DNA of 7,639 bases from Clostridiaceae bacterium (lineage in GTDB: Bacteria; Bacillota; Clostridia; Lutisporales; Lutisporaceae), in contig JAQVFD010000090.1 in NCBI GenBank assembly GCA_028697435.1, positions 1 through 7,639 on the forward strand, in the 5' to 3' direction. The position numbers and the translations under genes are program-made. The notes under the pieces were generated by a model. It was given only the letters and a program-made list of their open reading frames with translations. It had not been told where the DNA came from and did not search any database. Below are positions 1 through 6,362 of this stretch, in pieces (position 1 is the stretch's first letter; each line of letters begins with the position of its first letter).

Positions 1-287
1 TTATATTTTCCCATGTGTTTATTAACATAATATCACCACTGATAGTACTTAGCACGTTGAGCTTTGGTAATGCAATAATCACAACTTCAGGTCTTGGATT
101 CTTAGGTATGGGCGCTCAGCCTCCGACGCCGGAATGGGGTGCTATGCTCAGCAGCGGACGTCAGTATCTTTTAGTGGCTCCTCATGTTACTTCAATACCG
201 GGGCTTGTCATTCTTGTTTTGGTTTTGGGGCTTAATCTGTTGGGAGACGGACTCAGGGACGTACTTGACCCGAAACTGAAGAACTAA
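1..287 (+). CDS. dppC: Peptide ABC transporter permease, DppC/OppC type (C-terminal part only)
   Basis: This is the end of an inner-membrane permease of a dipeptide/oligopeptide ABC importer; the gene begins before the window. The frame is open from base 3, giving 94 visible codons before the TAA at 285-287. Family DppC/OppC proteins are about 300 residues long, so roughly the last third is present. The visible part starts inside the cytoplasmic EAA loop that contacts the ATPases (Ile-Phe-Ser-His, matching the usual IFRH). It continues with a hydrophobic helix (PLIVLSTLSFGNAI), the family motif GFLGMGAQPPTPEWGAML, a last hydrophobic helix (PGLVILVLVLGLNLLGDGL) and the typical ending GLRDVLDPKL. 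The Pro usually found in the EAA-loop ending (HILPN in relatives) is Ile here. A GTG at base 15 is an internal codon, not a start. The partner ATPases lie about 4.1 kb downstream, separated from it by four other genes. The family call is firm; dipeptide versus oligopeptide specificity is not. Confidence 0.93.
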   Translation, partial: IFSHVFINIISPLIVLSTLSFGNAIITTSGLGFLGMGAQPPTPEWGAMLSSGRQYLLVAPHVTSIPGLVILVLVLGLNLLGDGLRDVLDPKLKN

Positions 288-294
288 TTATTGC

Positions 295-300
295 AGGAGG
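295..300 (+). promoter_or_regulatory. Ribosome binding site of X1
   Basis: A perfect AGGAGG lies six bases before the ATG at 307. It sits in the 19-base gap after the permease stop and fixes the start of the ferredoxin-like gene. Confidence 0.85.
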
Positions 301-306
301 TTAACT

Positions 307-1005
307 ATGCTTATAGATAGAGAAAAATGTATTGGTTGTATGAAATGTATCCCCTTTTGTCCTATGGAAGCGATTGTAGCCGAAAATAAAAAGGCTTCCG
401 TAAATTCTGACAGGTGCACTGAGTGCGGAGTATGTTTAAGGGCTAAGGTGTGTGTAAAGGAAGCAATTTTCCAGGATAAACTTGAATGGCCAAGGGCAAT
501 ACGTGCTCAATTCAGTAATGTGTTGTTTGTCCATAAAGACATACCCATAGAAGGCAGAGGCACCGAGGAAATGAAAACAAACGATGTCACGGGACGGTTT
601 AAAGAAGATGAGGTTGGTATCGGTATAGAACTTGGCAGACCGGGAGTAGGCGCTCACATTGATGATGTTGAAAAGATAACTATGGATTTGGCAAAATTCG
701 GAGCAAGGTTTGCGGAAGATAATCCGACTACTCACTTAGTCGATGTAAGCACCGGTAAGCTTGCTGATGAAATGGAGATTACCAGATGGGAGTTTGTCAC
801 ATCTGCAATAGTAGAGTGCATTATCAAAAAGGAAGATCTCAAAGATATGATGGATTTACTGAAAGAAACCGCAAAAGATATAGATACTGTATTTTCATTG
901 GATTTGATATTTAAAGATACAAAAAACTATAAAGAGATATTAAATGATTTGAATATTGAAGTAAGACCGAATGCGAAAATAAACGTAGGAATGGCCATGG
1001 CTTAA
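307..1005 (+). CDS. X1: two-cluster 4Fe-4S protein with an unrecognised C-terminal domain
   Basis: A 232-residue predicted cytoplasmic protein, with no signal peptide or membrane segment. Residues 1-55 form a bacterial-ferredoxin-like domain. The first cluster motif is C8-x2-C11-x2-C14-x3-C18-Pro. The second is C37-x2-C40-x2-C43-x5-C49, without the usual following Pro. The remaining 175 or so residues match no family I can name. They contain GRGTEEMKTNDVTG (83-96), ELGRPGVGA (108-116), an Asn-Pro-x-Thr segment (139-142) and a C-terminal stretch with an alternating alpha/beta look. The same motifs in the same order occur in X2 (6363-7109), so the two are full-length paralogs. It lies between the permease gene and Y1, with 12 bases before Y1. 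Electron transfer or Fe-S-based sensing is plausible from the N-terminal domain; the partner and substrate are unknown. Iron-sulfur binding is inferred from cysteine spacing only. Confidence 0.9.
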   Translation: MLIDREKCIGCMKCIPFCPMEAIVAENKKASVNSDRCTECGVCLRAKVCVKEAIFQDKLEWPRAIRAQFSNVLFVHKDIPIEGRGTEEMKTNDVTGRFKEDEVGIGIELGRPGVGAHIDDVEKITMDLAKFGARFAEDNPTTHLVDVSTGKLADEMEITRWEFVTSAIVECIIKKEDLKDMMDLLKETAKDIDTVFSLDLIFKDTKNYKEILNDLNIEVRPNAKINVGMAMA

Positions 1006-1010
1006 GGAGG
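1004..1010 (+). promoter_or_regulatory. Ribosome binding site of Y1, overlapping the X1 stop codon
   Basis: AAGGAGG begins within the TAA stop of X1 (1003-1005) and ends seven bases before the ATG at 1018. The overlap suggests that translation of X1 and Y1 is coupled, which fits two products made together. Confidence 0.85.
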
Positions 1011-1017
1011 AAAATAT

Positions 1018-1638
1018 ATGTCACATTCACTTCATAGGGCAGGAAATGCAGAGGAGCTAAAGAAAGATTATGTTATCCTTTCCATGGGCGCCCTTGGTTT
1101 TAATAAGGAAGAAGCGGGAGATAAGCTTAAAGTTATATCGAAAATATTTTTGAAATACCAGCCTGTAAACATGGGTGACGCTGCATATGGCAGCCTATAC
1201 ACAGGTCAGACAAAAGAGGATTTTTTGTCTGACAGAACTCCGAAGGTTGTGACTGCAACATATAGCGATAAGGAGACTGTAAAAAAGGTATTAGCTGAAA
1301 TAAAGGAAGAAAAGCTTAAAGTATCCGTAGTAGTTTCAGGTTTGATAGATGAGATAGAAGACATAGTTAACGAAATAGGACTTGAGATAAATACAATAAA
1401 CTTATCTGCGGGATATTTTGGGAAGACTGAGCTTATAGCTGATGAAAACATATTGGAGTTTACTACAATGTGCGGGCATCATCTGATTTCTCATAATCTC
1501 GTAAAGGATGTATTAGCTAAATATAAGAACAAAAAGTTGACTTTGGATGAAGCGGCTGAAAGATTGGGGACGAATTGTGTTTGTGGAATATTTAATCTTA
1601 ATCGTGCAAAAGAATTAATATTAAAAAATGCAAAGTAG
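1018..1638 (+). CDS. Y1: conserved unrecognised protein with Cys-Gly-His and Cys-x-Cys motifs
   Basis: A 206-residue predicted soluble protein that I cannot assign to a named family. It begins with an (S/T)H(S/T)LHR motif (residues 2-7). It has a central hydrophobic strand and loop, VVVSGLIDE (104-112), and then CGHHLISHNL (152-161). It ends with the CVCGIFN block (187-193) followed by N-R-A. The only three cysteines are C152, C187 and C189, and with H154/H155/H159 they could form a metal or Fe-S site. The segment between the two motifs (DEAAERL, 178-183) looks helical and would bring them together. The incomplete gene at 7111 shares the N-terminal, VSGL and CGH motifs. It directly follows the ferredoxin-like X1, and its end is within 10 bases of the first M20 peptidase start. 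No signal peptide or membrane segment is visible. Metal binding is an inference; no function is proposed. Confidence 0.88.
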   Translation: MSHSLHRAGNAEELKKDYVILSMGALGFNKEEAGDKLKVISKIFLKYQPVNMGDAAYGSLYTGQTKEDFLSDRTPKVVTATYSDKETVKKVLAEIKEEKLKVSVVVSGLIDEIEDIVNEIGLEINTINLSAGYFGKTELIADENILEFTTMCGHHLISHNLVKDVLAKYKNKKLTLDEAAERLGTNCVCGIFNLNRAKELILKNAK

Positions 1639-1642
1639 AGGT
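1637..1642 (+). promoter_or_regulatory. Ribosome binding site deciding the start of the first M20 gene
   Basis: AGAGGT overlaps the TAG stop of Y1 (1636-1638) and lies six bases before the ATG at 1649. An upstream in-frame ATG at 1628 has only A-rich sequence before it and would add seven residues (MQSRGKY) not matched in the neighbouring paralog, so 1649 is preferred. Confidence 0.7.
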
Positions 1643-1648
1643 AAATAT

Positions 1649-3004
1649 ATGGAGAAGATTTTTCAATATATAGATCAGCATAAAAAAGAATATTTGGATG
1701 AACTTTTCACATTTTTAAGACAGAAAAGTATAAGTACAAGAGATGAGGGAGTGTCCGAATGTGCGGAGCTTCTTGCAGAAATTATGAAAAAAAGCGGTAT
1801 TGAAAGCAAAATATATGCTACAGACAGACATCCCGTAGTATACGGGGAATCAATAAATGATGAAAACGCCCCTACAATACTTGTGTATGGACATTATGAT
1901 GTACAGCCTCCGGAACCCTTTGAATTATGGGAGAGTGATCCGTTCCAGCCGGAAATAAGAGACGGAAAGATATTCGGACGGGGAACCTCCGACAACAAGA
2001 GCCAGCTTTTTGCTCACATTAAAGGATTTGAGGCCTATCTTAGAACACAGGGTAAGGTTCCCATAAATATGAAATATATTTTTGAAGGTGAAGAAGAAAT
2101 AGGCAGCCCTAATCTTGAGGTATTTGCGGACGGTCACAAGGATTTGCTTAAAAGCGATGCCGCTATTTTTTCAGACAGTCATGTGCATGAATCTGGAAAA
2201 CCTATGACAATCCTTGGCCTTAAAGGAATGACATATGTAGAAATAACACTATACGGAGCCAACAGAGATGTTCACTCAATGAAAGCTCCAACGGTTCCGA
2301 ACCCTGTATGGAGAATGATAGAGCTTCTTAGCACTTTAAAGGGTGAGGACGGCCTTGTAAAAATAGATGGCTTTTACGATGATGTCAGGCCCCTTTTGGA
2401 TCTGGAAATTGAGGCAGTAAAAAAGATACCTCTTGACAAAGAAGCAATAATGAAGGATCTGGGCATTACAAAATTAGTACAAAACCGCACCGGAGATCAT
2501 TACTACTATAATCTCATATTCGAACCAACATGCAATATAGCGGGTATATTCGGCGGATTTACAGGAGAAGGTTCAAAAACAATAATTCCTAATAAGGTAA
2601 CGGTCAAAATTGATATGAGACTTGTGCCTGACCAGGATCCTGATGATATATATGAAAAGTTTAAGAAGCATTTAATAAAGCATGGATATGGAGACGCTGA
2701 GGTAAAGCATCATGGAATGATAACACCTTCAAGAACTCCTATTGACAATCCATATGTGGCTGTTGCAAATGAAGCAATAACGGATGCATGGGGAGAAGAA
2801 CCTCTGGTGTTTCCGGGAATAGGCGGCGCAGGTCCTAACTATGTGTTTACAAGGAATTTGGGAATACCTTGCATAGTAGTACCTTTTGCATCTGCAGATC
2901 AGAACAATCATGCTCCCAATGAGAATATGAGTGTCAATGGATTTATGAATGGAATAAAAACAGCTGCCAGCATAATAGATAAAGTTTCAAAGATGAGGAG
3001 GTAA
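1649..3004 (+). CDS. M20-family dipeptidase/deacylase-type metallohydrolase, first copy
   Basis: A 451-residue predicted cytoplasmic di-zinc hydrolase. M20 enzymes cleave dipeptides or remove acyl groups from amino acids. The expected metal ligands are in place: H82 in YGHYDVQPP, bridging D115 in GRGTSDNK, E150 in EGEEEIGSPN with E149 as the likely general base, D176 in FSDSH, and H421 in NNHAPNEN. D84 sits beside the first ligand. The lid domain (roughly 190-310) carries H209 in RDVHS, and R324 lies in IDMRLVP; by analogy with carnosinase-type enzymes these bind substrate. The usual Gly after HS is Met211 here. Length and the PTCNIAGI segment fit the carnosinase/PepV-like dipeptidase branch rather than DapE or ArgE, but the substrate cannot be named. 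The start at 1649 follows its ribosome binding site. A paralog begins five bases after its stop, and the transporter ATPases follow. Confidence 0.92.
   Translation: MEKIFQYIDQHKKEYLDELFTFLRQKSISTRDEGVSECAELLAEIMKKSGIESKIYATDRHPVVYGESINDENAPTILVYGHYDVQPPEPFELWESDPFQPEIRDGKIFGRGTSDNKSQLFAHIKGFEAYLRTQGKVPINMKYIFEGEEEIGSPNLEVFADGHKDLLKSDAAIFSDSHVHESGKPMTILGLKGMTYVEITLYGANRDVHSMKAPTVPNPVWRMIELLSTLKGEDGLVKIDGFYDDVRPLLDLEIEAVKKIPLDKEAIMKDLGITKLVQNRTGDHYYYNLIFEPTCNIAGIFGGFTGEGSKTIIPNKVTVKIDMRLVPDQDPDDIYEKFKKHLIKHGYGDAEVKHHGMITPSRTPIDNPYVAVANEAITDAWGEEPLVFPGIGGAGPNYVFTRNLGIPCIVVPFASADQNNHAPNENMSVNGFMNGIKTAASIIDKVSKMRR
2995..3002 (+). promoter_or_regulatory. Ribosome binding site of the second M20 gene, inside the end of the first
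   Basis: GAGGAGGT lies within the last codons of the first M20 gene, running into its TAA stop (3002-3004), seven bases before the ATG at 3010. This arrangement favours translational coupling of the two hydrolases. Confidence 0.85.
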
Positions 3005-3009
3005 TAAAA

Positions 3010-4380
3010 ATGGATGATATTAAGAAAAAGATTTCGGATTATGTTGATAGTAATAAAGAAAGACTGGTTGAAGAACTCCGGACGTTTTTAAGACAGCCCA
3101 GCATATCAACAGAAAACATCGGTATGGAAGAATGTACGGAAATGATTCAAAAAGAGCTTAAGGATCTTGGATTGAATACAGAAATGCTTAAAATAGAGGG
3201 GGCTTTTCCTGCTGTATATGGTACCACCGAAGAAAAAGGAAAGAATAAAGAGCTTTTCGTTTATGGACACTACGATGTACAGTCCCCTGATCCTGTGGAC
3301 AAATGGACATCTGACCCCTTCTCAGCAGAGATCAGGGACAACCATATATATGCAAGAGGAGCAACAGATGATAAGGGGAACCTTTTTGCCAATATCAAGG
3401 CTGCTGAAGCATTGAAGCATGCACTGGGATATATACCTTCCGGTTTGAAGTTTTTCTTTGAAGGGGAGGAGGAAATTGGCAGCCCAAACCTTGAAGCTTA
3501 TCTTACAAAATATGCGGATATTTTAAAGGCGGATGCCTGTGTGATTTGTGACAGAGGAGTTCATGAATCCGGAAGACCTCAGATGTATCTTGGAAACAAA
3601 GGTATATTATCGGTTGAAATAAGGGCAAAGAGAGCAAAAAGGGATGTTCACTCCGGACATGCACCTTTGATATCCAACGCAGTATGGGATCTGGTCAGGC
3701 TTTTAAACAGCATGAAAAATGAGTTTGACGAGATTACAATAGAAGGTTATACAAGCAATGTTAATAAGCCATCAGATGAAGAAATTGAGCTTTTGAAAAG
3801 CATACCTTTTGACAAAGAACACTTTAGGAAAGAATACGGGATAAAGGAGATACTTGGAAAAGACCAGGATGAAATCGAGATATTGAAAAGACTCCTTTAT
3901 ACACCAACCTGCAATATATCCGGAATAAAGGGAGGTTGGGCCGTAGAAAGAGGCAAGACGATAGTACCCTGTGAAGCGTGGGTGAGATTGGATATGCGTC
4001 TTGTAGAGAATATGACTTTAGATGAGGCGAAAGAAAAGATTGCAAAGTTCATTGAAAAATCTCCTTATGGAGAATTTGAATTAAAAATGCACGGAAATAA
4101 TGAACCCTATCAGATTTCTCCTCAGCATGAGCTTGTTAAATTGGCAATAGATGTTACCAAAGACATATATGGTTCTGATCCGGTGGTTTGGCCGCTATTA
4201 GACGGTTCGGGACCTATGTGCTTATTCCCGAAATTCCTGGGAGGCGAGAACTTTATTATAGGACTTGGAGCACCATTCTCAACAGCTAATACCCATGCAC
4301 CTGATGAAAACATAAGCATTGACCAATATCTTACAGGGATTAAGTGTATGGCCAACATATACCATCAATACCTGAAATAG
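3010..4380 (+). CDS. M20-family dipeptidase/deacylase-type metallohydrolase, second copy
   Basis: A 456-residue paralog of the preceding gene, alignable along its whole length and also predicted to be a cytoplasmic di-zinc enzyme. Metal and catalytic residues are complete: H87 in YGHYDVQSP, D120 in RGATDDKG, E154 (general base) and E155 in EGEEEIGSPN, D181 in VICDRG, and H429 in THAPDEN. H214 in RDVHSGHAP keeps the family Gly that the first copy has lost, and R330 lies in LDMRLVE. The substrate-side loop before the last ligand reads LLDGSGPM here and GIGGAGPN in the first copy, so the two probably prefer different substrates. The region around residues 275-300 has also diverged. It is five bases downstream of the first copy and 36 bases upstream of dppD, so it most likely acts on what the transporter imports. 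The dipeptidase call is a family-level assignment; N-acyl amino-acid or other amide substrates are possible. Confidence 0.93.
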   Translation: MDDIKKKISDYVDSNKERLVEELRTFLRQPSISTENIGMEECTEMIQKELKDLGLNTEMLKIEGAFPAVYGTTEEKGKNKELFVYGHYDVQSPDPVDKWTSDPFSAEIRDNHIYARGATDDKGNLFANIKAAEALKHALGYIPSGLKFFFEGEEEIGSPNLEAYLTKYADILKADACVICDRGVHESGRPQMYLGNKGILSVEIRAKRAKRDVHSGHAPLISNAVWDLVRLLNSMKNEFDEITIEGYTSNVNKPSDEEIELLKSIPFDKEHFRKEYGIKEILGKDQDEIEILKRLLYTPTCNISGIKGGWAVERGKTIVPCEAWVRLDMRLVENMTLDEAKEKIAKFIEKSPYGEFELKMHGNNEPYQISPQHELVKLAIDVTKDIYGSDPVVWPLLDGSGPMCLFPKFLGGENFIIGLGAPFSTANTHAPDENISIDQYLTGIKCMANIYHQYLK

Positions 4381-4402
4381 CAGATTTACACAATAAAATC
4401 AT

Positions 4403-4407
4403 AGGAG
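4403..4407 (+). promoter_or_regulatory. Ribosome binding site deciding the dppD start
   Basis: AGGAG lies nine bases before the ATG at 4417. An in-frame ATG at 4408 directly abuts this site and could not be served by it, so the product begins MSEYLLQI rather than MIWMSEY. The surrounding 36-base gap (4381-4416) shows no hairpin or promoter I would defend. Confidence 0.75.
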
Positions 4408-4416
4408 ATGATATGG

Positions 4417-5388
4417 ATGAGCGAATATTTACTCCAAATAAAAAACTTAAATATGGAATACAGAACTTATGACGGCACTGTAAACGCAATAAACAATCTG
4501 AATCTAAATCTAAAAAGAGGCAAAACTATCGGTCTTGTGGGAGAGACAGGAGCGGGAAAAACATCGACTGCCCTATCCATAATGAGACTTATACCTGATC
4601 CTCCGGGAGTTATAACTTCAGGGGAAATAATGTTTGAAGACAGAGATATTTTGAAATCATCCATTGCAGATATCAGAAAGATCAGAGGCAGTAAAATATC
4701 AATGATATTTCAAAATCCTATGACATCCCTGAATCCTGTCTTAACAGTCGGTCAGCAGATATCAGGTGTAATTAAGCAGCACGAAAACGTCTCAAAATCC
4801 GAAGCGGATAAAAGAGCCGGAGAAATGCTTGAGATTGTTGGAATACCAAAGGCAAGACTAAACAATTATCCCCATGAATTCAGCGGAGGTATGAAGCAGA
4901 GGGTTTGCATAGCAATGGGCCTTTCATGCAATCCGGAGCTCCTGATAGCGGATGAGCCTACTACAGCTTTAGACGTTACTATACAGGCGCAGATTCTTGA
5001 CTTGATGAAGGGCTTGAAAACCAAATACAATACCTCCATTATATTTATTACCCATGCATTAGGGGTTGTTGCAGAAATCGCAGACTATGTTGTAGTTATG
5101 TACTCAGGAAGTGTCATAGAACAAGGGGATATTAAATCTATATTTACAAACCCTCTGCATCCTTATACAAAAGGACTTTTCGGATGTCTTCCGGATATAG
5201 AATCCGATGAAAAAAGGCTAAAAATTATAAGGGGAGAAATGCCTGATCCCATGAATTTGCCCAAGGGTTGTAAATTCTGCAACAGATGTGATGAAGCTAT
5301 AGATATTTGCTTTATCGAAGAACCGAAGGAAGTAGCCATAGATACCGAACACCTGGTAAAATGCCACAGAGTCGTAGGGGGTGTGTAG
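4417..5388 (+). CDS. dppD: Peptide ABC transporter ATP-binding protein, DppD/OppD type
   Basis: A 323-residue ATPase acting on the cytoplasmic face of the importer, paired with DppF. Walker A is GETGAGKT (42-49), the Q-loop is IFQNP with Q99, the signature is FSGGMKQR (155-162), Walker B is LLIADEPTTALD (175-186) with catalytic E180, and the switch histidine is H213. The residue after that His is Ala214; family members usually have Asp (ITHDLGVV). The C-terminal oligopeptide-transporter extension (from about 245, NPLHPYTKGL) has the cysteine cluster GCKFCNRC...C...KCH: C285, C288, C291, C298 and C316. Relatives normally have four of these; C288 is an addition and creates a C-x2-C-x2-C-x6-C spacing. 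An Fe-S cluster has been described in this region of OppD proteins, so cluster binding is reasonable. The gene ends one base before dppF. Specificity for dipeptides or longer peptides is not determined. Confidence 0.95.
   Translation: MSEYLLQIKNLNMEYRTYDGTVNAINNLNLNLKRGKTIGLVGETGAGKTSTALSIMRLIPDPPGVITSGEIMFEDRDILKSSIADIRKIRGSKISMIFQNPMTSLNPVLTVGQQISGVIKQHENVSKSEADKRAGEMLEIVGIPKARLNNYPHEFSGGMKQRVCIAMGLSCNPELLIADEPTTALDVTIQAQILDLMKGLKTKYNTSIIFITHALGVVAEIADYVVVMYSGSVIEQGDIKSIFTNPLHPYTKGLFGCLPDIESDEKRLKIIRGEMPDPMNLPKGCKFCNRCDEAIDICFIEEPKEVAIDTEHLVKCHRVVGGV
5376..5382 (+). promoter_or_regulatory. Ribosome binding site deciding the dppF start
   Basis: AGGGGGT, inside the end of dppD, lies seven bases before the ATG at 5390. 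A GTG at 5381 in the same frame falls inside this site and is not a credible start. The ATG is one base after the dppD stop, so the two ATPases are probably made by coupled translation. Confidence 0.7.
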
Positions 5389-5389
5389 A

Positions 5390-6334
5390 ATGAGTGAAAA
5401 ATTAATTGATGTAGTAGGACTTAAGAAATATTTTAAAGTTTCGGCAGGTTCCCTACATGCAGTTGACGACTTGGATTTTTATATAAATAAGGGCGAAACA
5501 CTGGGGCTTGTCGGAGAAAGCGGATGCGGAAAATCCACTACCGGAAGAGTTATTTTAAGGCTTATACCCCATACAGCAGGAGAAGTATATTATAAAGGGG
5601 AAAACATACTAAATTATAATAATAATAAAATGAGAGACATGAGAAAAGAGATGCAGATGATTTTTCAGGATCCCTATTCATGTCTGGACCCAAGAAAATC
5701 TATAGGGCAAATAATCGCCGAGCCTTTGATAGTAAACAAAACCGTACCTTCAAAAGAGATAAATGAAAAAGTTATGGAACTGATGACAAAAGGCGGAGTA
5801 AACAGGAAGCTTTTTAACAGCTATCCTCATGAATTAGACGGGGGCAGAAGACAGCGTGTGGGAATTATCAGAGCACTTGCGCTAAATCCTCAGTTTATTG
5901 TTTGTGATGAACCTGTTTCCTCATTGGATGTTTCAATACAACCTCAGATATTGAATCTTTTGCAGGATCTTCAGGAAAGTATGGGGCTGACCTATCTGTT
6001 CATTTCCCATGATCTTAGCGTTGTAAGACATATAAGCAACAGAATAGCTGTTATGTATCTGGGAAAGATAGTTGAAATTGCTAAATCAAAGGAACTCTTT
6101 CATTCACCGTTGCATCCATATACAAAGGCGTTGTTGTCAGCAGTTCCTATAGCAAAATACAACTATAAGAGAGACAGGATTATATTGAAGGGAGATGTTC
6201 CCAGTCCTATAAATCCGGGGCGGGGCTGCAGATTTGCCAACAGATGCTGGATGGCCCAGGATATTTGCCGCAAAGAATCACCTTCATTAAGGGAATTGGC
6301 ACCTGAGCATGAAGTATCATGCCACTTGATATAA
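5390..6334 (+). CDS. dppF: Peptide ABC transporter ATP-binding protein, DppF/OppF type
   Basis: A 314-residue ATPase, partner of DppD on the cytoplasmic side of the importer. It has Walker A GESGCGKST (42-50), Q-loop IFQDPYSCLDPR with Q93 (the family pattern is DPYSSLNPR), Walker B FIVCDEPVSSLD (169-180) with catalytic E173, and switch H207 in ISHDLSVV. The ABC signature is LDGGRRQR (149-156): the usual Ser of LSGG is Asp150. I have seen this form in Firmicutes DppF-like proteins from memory, so it is probably a subfamily trait rather than damage. The C-terminal extension has four cysteines in the normal pattern, GCRFANRC...DIC...SCH: C280, C286, C293 and C311, the probable Fe-S or metal site of the Opp/Dpp group. 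It is followed, 28 bases later, by the second X-Y cassette, so the operon continues past the transporter. Confidence 0.95.
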   Translation: MSEKLIDVVGLKKYFKVSAGSLHAVDDLDFYINKGETLGLVGESGCGKSTTGRVILRLIPHTAGEVYYKGENILNYNNNKMRDMRKEMQMIFQDPYSCLDPRKSIGQIIAEPLIVNKTVPSKEINEKVMELMTKGGVNRKLFNSYPHELDGGRRQRVGIIRALALNPQFIVCDEPVSSLDVSIQPQILNLLQDLQESMGLTYLFISHDLSVVRHISNRIAVMYLGKIVEIAKSKELFHSPLHPYTKALLSAVPIAKYNYKRDRIILKGDVPSPINPGRGCRFANRCWMAQDICRKESPSLRELAPEHEVSCHLI

Positions 6335-6349
6335 TCCCCACTATATTGG

Positions 6350-6355
6350 AAGGAG
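6350..6355 (+). promoter_or_regulatory. Ribosome binding site of X2
   Basis: AAGGAG lies seven bases before the ATG at 6363, in the 28-base gap after dppF. No terminator-like hairpin with a T-run is present in this gap, which supports read-through from dppF into X2. Confidence 0.8.
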
Positions 6356-6362
6356 ACATAAA

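Noticed and set aside
436..735. Minus-strand open frame inside X1
   Set aside because: It is the shadow of the conserved X1 coding sequence; its translation resembles no known protein.
1628..1648. Upstream ATG for the first M20 gene
   Set aside because: It lacks a ribosome binding site, overlaps the end of Y1, and adds residues not matched by the paralog; the ATG at 1649 is well placed after AGAGGT.
3218..3415. Plus-strand 65-codon frame within the second M20 gene
   Set aside because: It overlaps the region coding for metal ligands H87 and D120 in the true frame and has no independent start signal.
1649..4380. Tandem M20 copies as a recent duplication or a split gene
   Set aside because: Each copy is full length with a complete set of metal ligands and they differ throughout, so they are two old, intact paralogs.
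4381..4416. Possible internal promoter or terminator before dppD
   Set aside because: This is the largest gap but only 36 bases long. I see no stem-loop with a T-run and no convincing -35/-10 pair.
5834..5857. DppF signature LDGG as evidence of an inactive pseudogene
   Set aside because: All other ATPase motifs and the C-terminal cysteines are intact, and this signature form is one I recall from other Firmicutes DppF-like proteins.
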